In this document: positions 33,455 through 42,700 of the stretch, one piece after another
How the letters are laid out: each line of letters opens with the position of its first letter
Numbering within the stretch: the stretch's first letter is position 1
Source: Candidatus Bathyarchaeota archaeon
GTDB lineage: Archaea; Thermoproteota; Bathyarchaeia; Bathyarchaeales; Bathycorpusculaceae
DNA: 64,000 nucleotides
Assembly: GCA_026014615.1 (NCBI GenBank)
Contig: JAOZHZ010000004.1
Location: forward strand, 62,001-126,000
Direction of reading: 5' to 3'
The notes under the pieces: model-generated
Told to the model about the DNA's origin: nothing
Databases searched by the model: none
Seen by the model: the letters and a program-made list of their open reading frames with translations, nothing else
Program-made: the position numbers and the translations under genes

Positions 33455-33721
33455 ATGACTGAAAAAATAGAAACCTTCTTCGAATACATGATGGAGCACC
33501 CTGCAGGGTTAATGATTGTGGGTGGCATGTTTTTCGCGTTCATTTCAATATTTACCGCTTCAGTGAATGTCCAAACAACAATGTTTCTGAGAAGCCTATC
33601 TACTTGGATGATTATTGGGGGCGTTATACTTCATGTGCTGTCTATGGGACTAAGGTTTCTGGTACGGGTATTCCGCAAGCTCTACCACGCAATTTTCTCC
33701 CGAGACGACAAAGGAAACTGA
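33455..33721 (+). CDS. Two-helix membrane protein (88 aa)
   Basis: Two predicted membrane helices (GLMIVGGMFFAFISIFTA and WMIIGGVILHVLSMGLRFL) separated by a short loop, and a basic C-terminus. ATG 33455 follows GGAGTGGGA, a better choice than the GTG four codons earlier. No family recognised. It is followed 31 bp later by another very small membrane protein on the same strand. Confidence 0.55.
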   Translation: MTEKIETFFEYMMEHPAGLMIVGGMFFAFISIFTASVNVQTTMFLRSLSTWMIIGGVILHVLSMGLRFLVRVFRKLYHAIFSRDDKGN

Positions 33722-33752
33722 TCAAAAATCGGGAAGATAAAAACATGATAGC

Positions 33753-33938
33753 GTGACAACTTTGAAGCAACAACAGTTACTCAAAACTCTCACCATCAAC
33801 TCATTCTTGATGTTTGGTGTATTAATCAGCTTAATATCAGTGTATAGGAATACTTACGTCGTATTGTCAGCGCTGATTATGTTTACCATCGCATCATGTT
33901 TACTGCTGTGCTACTTTGTGAAAGAAAAAACGAGCTAA
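33753..33938 (+). CDS. Very small membrane protein (61 aa)
   Basis: Two hydrophobic segments (FLMFGVLISLISVY and ALIMFTIASCLLLCYFV) with a polar N-terminus and a KEKTS tail. It starts at GTG 33753. Co-directional with the preceding small membrane protein, so perhaps co-transcribed. No known family; a chance ORF is not excluded. Confidence 0.4.
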   Translation: MTTLKQQQLLKTLTINSFLMFGVLISLISVYRNTYVVLSALIMFTIASCLLLCYFVKEKTS

Positions 33939-33992
33939 ACCAAAACACGTAATGCAAAAATCAGAAGACGGTAAAAACCGTTAGTGACTAAA

Positions 33993-34427
33993 TCAGCAAT
34001 TCACGGTTAGGGTAATTTTTGCCTGCTGCTTCGGGTTCTTGAGCTTTTCCACCAGTGCGCGGGATAAGTCTTTAGCGGCTTTGTCAGCATAAATTCCCAA
34101 TGTGCGGTCGGATGCGAAGTTACTTTTCCTTACAACCATTTCCTGTGGGTGTGAAAGCGCTAGTTTGGGGGATCCTTGAGCGTGTATTTCGTCACAGACG
34201 TTGTCGACTTCAATTTTTATTGCTAGTTTGGCGTGGGGTTTTTGGAGTGCTGCCTTGAATTCTGCGCCTAAATTTGATAGTGCCTTGTCAGTGGCTACAA
34301 CGAGTATGCAATCGCCGTTCCTTGAAAGCTCAGTTTCCCGCGTGAACTCTACTGTTGAATGGTGAGTTGCCTGAACGTTAGGGTGCCCAAAGCCGCGGAT
34401 AACTTCTGTTAACTCTGGGGTAGACAA
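33993..34427 (-). CDS. DUF371 family protein (144 aa)
   Basis: Matches the archaeal DUF371 pattern: an N-terminal IRGFGHPNVQATHHSTVEFTR with the conserved THxST.EfT segment, then LSRNGDCILVVATDKAL, and late KSNFASDRTLGIYADKAA. Proteins of this group are small beta-rich and found across Archaea; no function is established. It begins at TTG 34427 directly after the stop of the upstream regulator gene, so both form one unit. Confidence 0.82.
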   Translation of the reverse strand: MSTPELTEVIRGFGHPNVQATHHSTVEFTRETELSRNGDCILVVATDKALSNLGAEFKAALQKPHAKLAIKIEVDNVCDEIHAQGSPKLALSHPQEMVVRKSNFASDRTLGIYADKAAKDLSRALVEKLKNPKQQAKITLTVNC

Positions 34428-35393
34428 TTATTCGGGAACCTCGATGGAGTCCACTTTGCCGTCGCCGTCTAAGTCAAAGCCTTGAATGACTACCGAGAAG
34501 TCTCCGCGGTTTTTGTATTTCTGCAGGGTTTTTTGCCAGAAATTCGTCAACGCCAAAACGCAGGCTTTGGTGCCGACGGCTTTGTTTCCAGCAAAAACGA
34601 TTACGCGTTTTGTGTTGTCCCACGGGTTAGGAATATTCGCAATCAACCCCGCTACGTCAGAAGTGTAAACCAGCCCCGTCTTCTGTGAAACTAACCCGCC
34701 GAAGAGGTAGCCTTGAGCTGAGGACTGCATGTTAAATCGAACCGGTAGATGCTCATTTAGCTCCTGTGTAAGCAAATTCGTGCCGGGTCCACCTACAAGT
34801 ATGAGGTTATTTTTTTCTTCCTTCTCCGCTTTTACATCAACGTCCAGTTTAATGGCGAAGTCCTCGGGCATCTTCACAAACTGCCCCAAAAAGAACGCTA
34901 AATGAGCCGCGTAATGCCCATCCCTAGCGCTGGTTTTGAAGGGACCATGCGGCGTTGGGCTGCCGACAACGATTTTTCCGTCAAATGCGCCGTCTTGGTT
35001 GATGAAGTCTTCGAAGAAATCGTGGATTTGCTGGCTTGCCGCCAAAAGCGAGGGGCGCTGCATGGGTTTGTAGCCTCCGGGCAACTCGATGCAGAACGCA
35101 GAGGATACGGTGCGGTAGTATTTGGCGGTTGCCCCCTTCTTTTTTTCTTCGCGTTCCACGGTTCTGGCGCCTGATTTTTCGAGTTTTCGGATGTGATAGT
35201 AGACTTTTTGCTCGTGCATTCCTAGTTGGCGGGCGATTTCCAGTGGGTACATGGGTTTCTGGCTTAGGAGGGTGAGGATATTCCAGCTTAGGCTGCCGAG
35301 GACCATTTTGAGGTCGCGGGGGTTTTGCATGACGGCGATTTCTTTGACTTTTTGGGTTGTGCCGTCTTCTTGGAGGAGCAGCTTTTTGTCCAT
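34428..35393 (-). CDS. HTH regulator fused to a large domain ending in an EF-hand-like loop (321 aa)
   Basis: Residues about 25-95 are an ArsR-type winged helix (LSWNILTLLSQKPMYPLEIARQ, KVYYHIRKLEKSGA). The following 220 residues contain repeated Gly-rich segments (KIVVGSPTPHGP, NLILVGGPGTNLLTQELNE, IVFAGNKAVGTKACVLAL). They resemble the S-layer/cell-surface-type domain sometimes fused to archaeal HTHs. It ends DLDGDGKVDSIEVPE, a calcium-binding EF-hand/dockerin-like loop. A DNA-binding protein with such a domain is unusual. It precedes the DUF371 gene without a gap. A signal-sensing role is inference. Confidence 0.7.
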   Translation of the reverse strand: MDKKLLLQEDGTTQKVKEIAVMQNPRDLKMVLGSLSWNILTLLSQKPMYPLEIARQLGMHEQKVYYHIRKLEKSGARTVEREEKKKGATAKYYRTVSSAFCIELPGGYKPMQRPSLLAASQQIHDFFEDFINQDGAFDGKIVVGSPTPHGPFKTSARDGHYAAHLAFFLGQFVKMPEDFAIKLDVDVKAEKEEKNNLILVGGPGTNLLTQELNEHLPVRFNMQSSAQGYLFGGLVSQKTGLVYTSDVAGLIANIPNPWDNTKRVIVFAGNKAVGTKACVLALTNFWQKTLQKYKNRGDFSVVIQGFDLDGDGKVDSIEVPE

Positions 35394-35668
35394 TAAGATT
35401 TCATCTGTCTATAAGCTGTGCGGACTGTTATTAAAAATTTTTTCATAGTGTTAAGAGGTGTCAGGTTTCTGAACCTGAGCAAATAGTAAGGCAGACAATA
35501 AACCTTTAAAAAATATTTCACAATGGGTTTGTTTTGAACACTCATCCCACGCAATAATCTCCATTACGCCACTGCAAATTTTTTTTTAGGCGTAAAGGTT
35601 TATGCTAAAAATGCTTATTACCACTCCAGACGGAGTAAAATTTCAGATAATCAAAGAGGCTAATAGAA

Positions 35669-37501
35669 ATGTGCGGAATTTTCGGATGTATTACCATGAA
35701 CGGGAACGCGTCACCAATTATCCATGCTTCCCTCAAACGGCTTGAATACCGCGGATACGACTCCGTAGGCATAGCCACCATAAACAATGGTGAAGTCGCC
35801 ATCAAAAAAGACCAAGGGAAAATAGATGAAGTTCACGAACTAATCAACCTTGACGATATGCAAGGAAACGTCGGCATCGGGCACACCCGCTGGGCAACCC
35901 ACGGCGCACCCCTCAAAGAAAACGCTCACCCCCACGTTGACTGCACTGGACAAATTGTTGTCGTTCACAACGGCATCATAGAAAACTACACCGAACTGAA
36001 AACAGAGCTGGAGAACCAGAATCACAAGTTCGTCTCCAAAACCGACACCGAAGTCATCCCGCACCTTATTGAGGAAACTCTCAAAAAGAATCCCACGTCG
36101 AACGTAACTGAAGCCGTCGTGGAAACCATCAAACGGCTCAGTGGCTCCTACGCCTTAGCGGTAATCTCTTCTAAAGAGCCTAACAAGATAATCTGTGCAC
36201 GAAGTGAAAGCCCCCTTGTAATAGGCATCGGCGAGGACGCCACGTATTGCGCTTCGGACTTGACAGCGTTTTTGCCCATGACCAACAAGGCAGTTATGAT
36301 TAACGATGGTGAACTTGTGACCTTAACGCCAAACAACGTCGAAATACGCCGCATACAAGACGGCGCCGAAGTTACCCGTGCACCAACCACCATAAGCTGG
36401 ACCCCCGAAATGGCTGTCAAGCAAGGGTACCCGCACTTTATGATAAAAGAAATCCATGAGCAGCCAGGCATTTTGCGTAACACTCTGCGCGCTCAGGAGC
36501 ACTATCTGGATTTGCTTTCAACGTTTTTGGACCGTGCCACCGAAGTTTTCTTCGTAGCCTGCGGCACCAGCTACCACGCCTGCCTTGCAGCGTCGTACAT
36601 GTTTTCAAAGTTGGCTTTTCTGCCCACGTACCCAGTTTATGCCTCCGAGTTTGTTGAACAGCACGGCAAATCGGTGAACATTGATAGCACCATCCTTGCA
36701 GTTAGCCAGTCAGGCGAAACCGCCGACACCTTAGGCGCCGTTACTTGCAGCCAGCAACGCGCCGCAACCATTCTAGGCTTAACCAACACTGTGGGTTCCA
36801 CGTTGACCCGGGTCTCTCGAGTCTACATCGGGCAGCAGTCAGGTCCCGAAATCGGTGTAGCCGCCACTAAAACCTTCACTTCGCAACTTTCCGTGCTGGC
36901 GCAGTTAGCACTGAAGTTATCAACGAAAAGGGGTAAGGTTTCGCAGGACGAAATGGATTACCTCGCCGACAGGTTGGAGGCGCTGCCTGAAACTGTGCAA
37001 GAAATCATCCTAAAGCAGGAAGAAAACGTCAAAAAATTGGCCCACAAGTACAAGGACGCGAAAATCTTCTTTTTCCTGGGCAGGGGCATAAACACCGCCA
37101 CCGCCTATGAGGGCAGGCTCAAACTTATGGAAATTGCTTATGTTCCAGCCATCGCGTTCCCTGCAGGCGAAAGCAAACATGGACCCATCAGCCTGATCGA
37201 GCCAGGCTTCCCCGTCGTGTTCATTTGCCCCCGAGACGGACAGACCCACAAGACGCTTGTCGGAAACATTCAGGAGATGAAAGCCCGCGGAGCCAGCATA
37301 ATTAGCATAATCGAAGAAGGGGATGAAGAAATCAAGTCGATGTCCGACGACTACATCGAGGTGCCTAAGGGAATTCCTGAGGTGCTGTCGCCGATCCCGT
37401 TTGTGATTCCGCTGCAGCTGCTGGCGTATTACATGGCAGTGGAGAAGGGGCTCAACCCAGATACACCACGAAACTTAGCAAAGTCGGTTACCGTCAAGTA
37501 A
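35669..37501 (+). CDS. glmS: Glutamine-fructose-6-phosphate aminotransferase (isomerising)
   Basis: Makes glucosamine-6-phosphate, the entry to amino-sugar synthesis for glycans and surface polymers. The N-terminal glutamine amidotransferase begins MCGIFGC with nucleophile Cys2, followed by GIGHTRWATHG and LSGSYALAV. Two SIS sugar-isomerase domains follow (FVACGTSYHACLAASY, AVSQSGETADTLGA, then FFLGRGINTATAYEGRLKLMEI). The C-terminus ends in the conserved DTPRNLAKSVTVK. The length of 610 aa is standard. An AT-rich leader with a TTTATGCT element lies before it and a T-rich tract after it. Confidence 0.96.
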   Translation: MCGIFGCITMNGNASPIIHASLKRLEYRGYDSVGIATINNGEVAIKKDQGKIDEVHELINLDDMQGNVGIGHTRWATHGAPLKENAHPHVDCTGQIVVVHNGIIENYTELKTELENQNHKFVSKTDTEVIPHLIEETLKKNPTSNVTEAVVETIKRLSGSYALAVISSKEPNKIICARSESPLVIGIGEDATYCASDLTAFLPMTNKAVMINDGELVTLTPNNVEIRRIQDGAEVTRAPTTISWTPEMAVKQGYPHFMIKEIHEQPGILRNTLRAQEHYLDLLSTFLDRATEVFFVACGTSYHACLAASYMFSKLAFLPTYPVYASEFVEQHGKSVNIDSTILAVSQSGETADTLGAVTCSQQRAATILGLTNTVGSTLTRVSRVYIGQQSGPEIGVAATKTFTSQLSVLAQLALKLSTKRGKVSQDEMDYLADRLEALPETVQEIILKQEENVKKLAHKYKDAKIFFFLGRGINTATAYEGRLKLMEIAYVPAIAFPAGESKHGPISLIEPGFPVVFICPRDGQTHKTLVGNIQEMKARGASIISIIEEGDEEIKSMSDDYIEVPKGIPEVLSPIPFVIPLQLLAYYMAVEKGLNPDTPRNLAKSVTVK

Positions 37502-37506
37502 CCCGC

Positions 37507-37535
37507 TCTTTTCTTTTATTTTCGTTTTTTCTTAT
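37507..37535 (+). terminator. T-rich termination tract after glmS
   Basis: Repeated T runs (CTTTTCTTTTATTTTCGTTTTTT) begin six bases after the glmS stop codon. Archaeal RNA polymerase stops at such oligo-T stretches without a hairpin. Confidence 0.6.
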
Positions 37536-37587
37536 TCACATATAGTGTTAAAAAGGAAAACACCTATTCTATTCTCGGTGTCGTACT

Positions 37588-38268
37588 TTGGAGAGGGCTA
37601 ACTGGGGAAAACTAATCGATAACCTTACAAAACAGGGAACCCTCCGTTCACCAAACGTCATCAAAGCCATGCGCGCTGTGCCCCGAACGAGCTTTCTTCC
37701 AAAAAATGGGCAGCCATACGCCGCCTCGGATACGCCTGTGCAGATTGGTTTTGGGCAATCCATTTCTGCGCCTCACATGGTTGCAATCATGAACGAAGCT
37801 CTACAGGTGGGGGTTGGCTGCAAGGTTTTGGAGGTGGGCGCAGGTTCAGGCTGGCACGCCGCCACCATTGCAGAAATCATTGCTTCTATGGATGCACCAC
37901 GAAGCGAATGGGGACACATCTACACCGTAGAGACGGTGTCTACGTTGGCGGAAACTACACGACGAAACATCATAACCACTGGCTACGGCGACCGCGTCAC
38001 CATAATCCACGCCGACGGCTCCAAAGGCTACCCAGAAAAAGCTCCGTACGACCGCATCCTAGTCACTGCCGCAGCGCCAAAAATCCCAAAGCCGCTGGTG
38101 GACCAGCTTAAAAGCGGAGGCATCCTGCTTGTTCCCGTGGGGAGTCCATTCCTGTTCCAGAACCTCACCAAGTTGACCAAGCAGGCGGACGGGAAAATTG
38201 TTGAGGAGAATTTGGGGGGGGTTTCGTTTGTGCCGTTGAGGGGCGAGTTTGGGCACCAGATGGTTTAG
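37588..38268 (+). CDS. pcm: Protein-L-isoaspartate O-methyltransferase
   Basis: Repairs isoaspartyl residues in aged proteins by SAM-dependent methylation. It has the family features FLPKNGQPYAASDTPVQIG, SISAPHMVAIMNEAL, the SAM loop VLEVGAGSGWHAATIAE, and later YDRILVTAAAPKIPKPLVDQLK. Length 226 aa is typical. The start is TTG 37588. Its stop overlaps the convergent fen gene by 4 bp (38265-38268). Confidence 0.95.
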   Translation: MERANWGKLIDNLTKQGTLRSPNVIKAMRAVPRTSFLPKNGQPYAASDTPVQIGFGQSISAPHMVAIMNEALQVGVGCKVLEVGAGSGWHAATIAEIIASMDAPRSEWGHIYTVETVSTLAETTRRNIITTGYGDRVTIIHADGSKGYPEKAPYDRILVTAAAPKIPKPLVDQLKSGGILLVPVGSPFLFQNLTKLTKQADGKIVEENLGGVSFVPLRGEFGHQMV

Positions 38269-39299
38269 CCGAACCATTTCTCAAGCGTCGTTTTGCCTTT
38301 CTGCTTGGCTGCGCCTGCCTGCATTTTCTCGGTGGCTTTGCGTACGCGGTCTTCACTGAAGTCTTTTTCCCTAACCAGAAAATCCACAATACCTTCAACG
38401 TTGGGTTCCTGCCATTCAAGCTGGTAGTCATCGGTGACTTCAGGGTGCAAGAAAATCTCACGAATTTCAGCGGGTGGATGTGGGAAAACGGCGTTTTTGA
38501 TGTTTGGCAGCGCGTTCTCTAATGTGCCGTGTTTTTTGAGGAGTTTGAGCGCGGTTTTGGGTCCTAAGCCTCGGATGCCGTCAGGGTTAAAGTCTGTACC
38601 TATGAGTATGCCTATGTCAACAAGCTGCTCGTAGGTAACCTCAAGGTCTTTCAAAATATCCTTGAGAGCGATAGTTTCTGGCACGATGTCCACGTAAACG
38701 TTTTTACTGGGCAACTTACGCCTACCCGAAATGGTGACGTTTCGCAGCAGCAGGGGCGCGCCGAAAAGGAGACTGTCGTAGTCTTGGCTGCCACAGTAAT
38801 CCGCTGTGCCTTTGTGGGTCATGTGGGCGGCTTGGGCTTCGCCTTCGCTGGGCGCCTGAATCCACGGCAACCCCATGAGCTCCAGCAGGCGTTGGCTGTC
38901 GGTTTTCATGTAATCATTCATTGTGGATGTTGCTTGCGCGTACGTGTGCATTTTTGCGGTGTCGCCTTTTGCGGCGGCTTTTTCGTAGTGAACTCGGGCT
39001 TCGGCTTTGAATTCTTTGCGGCGCTGGATTTCTTGGCGTTTGAATTCTGGGGGTTTGCCATCGAAAACGTAAACGGGTTTGATGCCCATTTCCACGAGGT
39101 TACTGGTGCGGTAAAATAAGCCGCTGAGGTGACTGGTAACTTTTCCTGTTGCATCCATGAGGGGGGTACCATCGGGTTGACGGATGATGCTAAGGAACTG
39201 ATAGATGGCGTTGAATGCATCTATGGCGACGATTTTGCCGCTTAAATCTTTAAGGTCAACGACAGTTTTCGGTACGATGTCACGCAGGTTTACGCCCAA
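38265..39299 (-). CDS. fen: FEN1 flap endonuclease
   Basis: Removes 5' flaps at Okazaki fragment ends and in repair. The N-terminus GVNLRDIVPK, with Gly2 as in all FEN1 proteins, requires starting at TTG 39299 rather than at the longer frame's ATG 39356; GGTG lies six bases upstream. Active-site acidic residues sit in AIDAFNAIYQFL, YVFDGKPPEFK, PSEGEAQAAHM and GSQDYDSLLFG. The H3TH motif is GILIGTDFNPDGIRGLGPKTALKL. It ends TTLEKWFG, a PCNA-binding-type tail. Length is 344 aa, standard for Archaea. Confidence 0.95.
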   Translation of the reverse strand: MGVNLRDIVPKTVVDLKDLSGKIVAIDAFNAIYQFLSIIRQPDGTPLMDATGKVTSHLSGLFYRTSNLVEMGIKPVYVFDGKPPEFKRQEIQRRKEFKAEARVHYEKAAAKGDTAKMHTYAQATSTMNDYMKTDSQRLLELMGLPWIQAPSEGEAQAAHMTHKGTADYCGSQDYDSLLFGAPLLLRNVTISGRRKLPSKNVYVDIVPETIALKDILKDLEVTYEQLVDIGILIGTDFNPDGIRGLGPKTALKLLKKHGTLENALPNIKNAVFPHPPAEIREIFLHPEVTDDYQLEWQEPNVEGIVDFLVREKDFSEDRVRKATEKMQAGAAKQKGKTTLEKWFG

Positions 39300-39380
39300 A
39301 ATTGGCACCGTACAACATATGGCAAAAAACAACAATAATAAACTTGCTAGCGGCAAAGGCTGAGGGGGAGTTTTGGAAAG

Positions 39381-42071
39381 TTATTTTTTAAGGTCTTTTT
39401 TAGGTTCTTTATTAAACGTCATATTGCCGCTTGCTTTGTCAAACTCCACCAGCACCGAATCCCTTTCATGGATGCGCCCTGAAAGGATTTCGCGAGCAAG
39501 AGGCGTTTCTATCTCACTCTGAATCTTTCGATTTATTTCTCGAGCCCCAAACTCGGGAAAGTAACCGATTTCTGCAAGCCTATCCAAGACAGCTTCGGAA
39601 AAAGTCAACTCGATTGCTTGTCCCCGTGCCGTTCGTTTTACTCGCTCGAGCTGAAGTTTTACGATTAGTTTTATTTGTTCTTTGGTTAGAGCGTGGAAAA
39701 CGATGATTTCGTCGATACGATTCAGAAACTCGGGTTTAAAGTACTGATGTAGAAGCTTCATTAACTCGTCCTTGAGTTCTTCGTAGGGTTTGGGTTTTTG
39801 AGCGGTCAGGTTATCTTGTATGATGTTGGAGCCGACGTTACTTGTTGCGATGATTATTGTGTTGCTAAAATCAACCACGCGACCCTTCCCGTCCGTTAGA
39901 CGCCCGTCATCAAACACTTGCAGCAAGATGTTGTGAACGTCGGGGTGAGCTTTCTCGATTTCATCCAACAACACGACAGAGTAGGGTCTTCTTCGGACGA
40001 TCTCGGTTAGTTGTCCCCCTTCCTCGTAGCCTACGTATCCTGGCGGAGCCCCAATTAATCGACTGACTGTGTGGCGTTCCATGTACTCGGACATGTCGAT
40101 TCGGACAACCGCGTTTTCATCACCAAACACGATCCAAGCTAAAGCTTTTGCGAGTTCAGTTTTGCCTACGCCCGTGGGACCCAAAAACAACAGTGACGCA
40201 ATGGGACGTTTACCTTCGGTGAGGCCAGCGCGGTTACGCAGTATGGCGTCAGAAACCGCTGCGACGGCTTCGTCTTGCCCAACGATGCGTTCATGCAACC
40301 TTGCCTCCATGTTAAGCAGTCGTTCTTTCTCTTCCTGAGTTAATTCTGTTACGGGAACCCCAGTAATCTTAGAGACGACTTCAGCGATGTGTTGCCGCTT
40401 AACCTCAGAAGTAGTTACGCCCTTTTCTTTACGCCACTTAGCCTCAATTTCGGAGCGTTGCTTCTCTAGTTCCTTTATTTCGGAATCCAGCTTTCCCGCT
40501 TCATCAAATTTCTTGCGCAAAGAAGCAGATTCACGCTCACGTTTCAAGGCGTTTATCTTTTTATCCAGTTCGGAGACTTCGGGAGGAAGTGAGGTGATGC
40601 CGATTCTTACTCTTGCCGCTGCTTGGTCAATCAAGTCGATGGCTTTGTCTGGTAGGTAGCGGTTGGCTATGTAACGGTCAGATAATTCTGCCGCTGCAAC
40701 GATGGCTTCGTCCGTGATTTTTACTTTGTGGTGAGCTTCATACCGGTCGCGCAGTCCCCGCAGAATTTCAATAGTCTGAGGCACCGTTGGCTCAGAAACA
40801 ATTACTGGCTGAAACCGCCGTTCGAGGGCCGCGTCTTTTTCGATGTGTTTCTGGTATTCGTTTAAAGTGGTTGCGCCAATCAGGTGCATTTCGCCGCGGG
40901 CTAGGTGCGGTTTAATGACCTGTGAGAGGTCTAAGCCGCCTTCTTCACCCGACCCACCAGCTCTCATGATCGTATGCAGCTCATCCACAAAAATAATCAA
41001 CTCATCCTTATGGGCTACGATTTCGTCAATAACTTGCTTGGTTCTCTCTTCGAATTCTCCGCGGTACTTGGAGCCAGCAACTAATGAGTTGACGTTTAAT
41101 TCAATCATCCGCTTTCCTTGCAGAACCTCAGGGACACGTTCAAGCAGAATTCTTTGGGCAAGACCCTCCACAATTGCCGTTTTACCGACACCCGGCTCTC
41201 CAATCAGCACTGGGTTGTTTTTGGTTCTGCGGGCTAAAATTTCAATGGTGGTTTCGATTTCGCTGGCGCGCCCTATAACGGGGTCAAGTTTGTCTTCTTT
41301 GGCGAGCTTTGTTAAGTCCCGAGAATACTTATCCAAGTGGGGAGTGGTGCTTTGGGTTTCCACTCGTCCCTCTTGTGCACCTTTGCCCACAACTTTAACG
41401 ACCTTTTGCCTAACAGCCGCAGGGGTCAACCCGTACTTTCGCAGCAGGTCACCTGCCATGCCGTCTTCCTCTTCGACCAGCCCAATCAGCAGGTGTTCTG
41501 GACCGATGTAGCTGTGACCAAGTTCTAAAGCGGCTTGGAAAGCTAACTCCACAACTCTCTTAATTCTCGGAGAAATGCCCAACTGCACGAATCCGCCACG
41601 CTCAGCCGTTTTTTCTCCTTTGGGAGCGTTAGCCTCAATGTAACGCCTAATTTCTTGGGGGTCAATTTTGAATTGCTTGTAGATTTCTTTCACGACATCG
41701 CTGCTGGAGATTGCGTAAAGCAAATGCTCCGTATCGACTTCGTCGCGGTTGAATTCCACGGCGGTTTGACCCGCTTGTTGAATGAGCTCTTTGGCAAGGG
41801 CGGAAAGGTATTGATCTATGTCCACGGCTTCTCGATGTCGCGGTAGCGGAATCCCCAGCCCTGAAGAGAAGTCACCAAAATCAGAGGCACCAAGCACTTC
41901 GTCAAAAATGTTGCCGCCCAGCATTCGGTCAAAGGGTGAGGCGAACTGTTGCTGCAGTGTTCTTAGGTCTTGGGCGCAGACATGCAGCACTTTTCTTTGC
42001 CCATTCTGAATTACAGAAACCTGTGACGTCGCAGGTCTGATTCCGCAAATATCGCACATTTGTCTAGACAT
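39381..42071 (-). CDS. ClpB/ClpE-like double-AAA+ chaperone with N-terminal zinc finger
   Basis: Clp/Hsp100 disaggregase. The N-terminus has a Cys-X2-Cys zinc finger (MCDICGIRPATS, later HVCAQD) as in bacterial ClpE. A Clp_N repeat (residues about 85-235) and two AAA+ modules follow (GEPGVGKTA with IIFVDELHT, and LGPTGVGKTELA with VLLDEIEKAH). The coiled-coil middle domain is short, as in ClpC/E. The loop ahead of PEFLNRIDE lacks the Gly-Phe tripeptide used to bind ClpP, so it probably works without a protease partner; Archaea lack ClpP. It is bacterial in type and likely acquired by transfer. Length 896 aa. Confidence 0.9.
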   Translation of the reverse strand: MSRQMCDICGIRPATSQVSVIQNGQRKVLHVCAQDLRTLQQQFASPFDRMLGGNIFDEVLGASDFGDFSSGLGIPLPRHREAVDIDQYLSALAKELIQQAGQTAVEFNRDEVDTEHLLYAISSSDVVKEIYKQFKIDPQEIRRYIEANAPKGEKTAERGGFVQLGISPRIKRVVELAFQAALELGHSYIGPEHLLIGLVEEEDGMAGDLLRKYGLTPAAVRQKVVKVVGKGAQEGRVETQSTTPHLDKYSRDLTKLAKEDKLDPVIGRASEIETTIEILARRTKNNPVLIGEPGVGKTAIVEGLAQRILLERVPEVLQGKRMIELNVNSLVAGSKYRGEFEERTKQVIDEIVAHKDELIIFVDELHTIMRAGGSGEEGGLDLSQVIKPHLARGEMHLIGATTLNEYQKHIEKDAALERRFQPVIVSEPTVPQTIEILRGLRDRYEAHHKVKITDEAIVAAAELSDRYIANRYLPDKAIDLIDQAAARVRIGITSLPPEVSELDKKINALKRERESASLRKKFDEAGKLDSEIKELEKQRSEIEAKWRKEKGVTTSEVKRQHIAEVVSKITGVPVTELTQEEKERLLNMEARLHERIVGQDEAVAAVSDAILRNRAGLTEGKRPIASLLFLGPTGVGKTELAKALAWIVFGDENAVVRIDMSEYMERHTVSRLIGAPPGYVGYEEGGQLTEIVRRRPYSVVLLDEIEKAHPDVHNILLQVFDDGRLTDGKGRVVDFSNTIIIATSNVGSNIIQDNLTAQKPKPYEELKDELMKLLHQYFKPEFLNRIDEIIVFHALTKEQIKLIVKLQLERVKRTARGQAIELTFSEAVLDRLAEIGYFPEFGAREINRKIQSEIETPLAREILSGRIHERDSVLVEFDKASGNMTFNKEPKKDLKK

Positions 42072-42363
42072 GGGGGTCTCTCCGAGCAGTTGCTGTCAGC
42101 CCGAAAAGATACTGAGCAAGTTGGGGTTGTAGCCAAAACGTTAGAGGAGTTCTTTTCGCGCGTTTGCCGTCTGCTGAAGGCTTTTTCAGTCAGGTAGCGG
42201 GTAAACTGCTTCACGAAATGAAGCCTTAGTTGCTGTATTAAGTGTATGTGATTACGTGGCGCTAGCTACAGGCACGGGGGTTTGTGGTTGTTTGGTGTTT
42301 GTCACATATGTTTAAACGGGCTTTCGCGTGTCTTTGTTTTTTGTTTGTTTAGGAGGTGATTTG

Positions 42364-42669
42364 TTGAGGTTTTTGCTTATTGTGCATGTTCCGACGGATG
42401 CTGGGAACCAGATGCTGCAGGGCGGGGTTAAGCCGCTGGAAGACCTGATTGGTCAGATGAAGCCTGAGGCGGCGTATTTTAGTGAACATTACGGGGAGCG
42501 CACGTTCTTTTTGGTGGTGGATGTGCCCTCAGCCGACGCCATACCCAAAGTTGCGGAGCCGCTGTTTAGGATGGGCGCCCGCGTAGAGTTCCACATAGCC
42601 ATGGTGCTAGATGACTTGAAAAAGGCGTTTCAGAATGCGCCCAAGCCCCAAATAAGCACCCCAATATAG
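42364..42669 (+). CDS. Conserved hypothetical small protein (101 aa)
   Basis: A ferredoxin-like alpha/beta protein. A first strand RFLLIVHVPTDAGN is followed by a helix MLQGGVKPLEDLIGQM, a strand with EAAYFSEHYGERTFFLVVDV, and a last segment RVEFHIAMVLDDLKKAF. The pattern recalls stress-responsive or muconolactone-isomerase-like dimeric barrels. A very strong GGAGGTGAT precedes two TTG codons, and TTG 42364 has the better spacing. No function known. Confidence 0.7.
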   Translation: MRFLLIVHVPTDAGNQMLQGGVKPLEDLIGQMKPEAAYFSEHYGERTFFLVVDVPSADAIPKVAEPLFRMGARVEFHIAMVLDDLKKAFQNAPKPQISTPI

Positions 42670-42700
42670 GCGCCAAAAGCCGTCTGCGCCTGCGTTGCGT

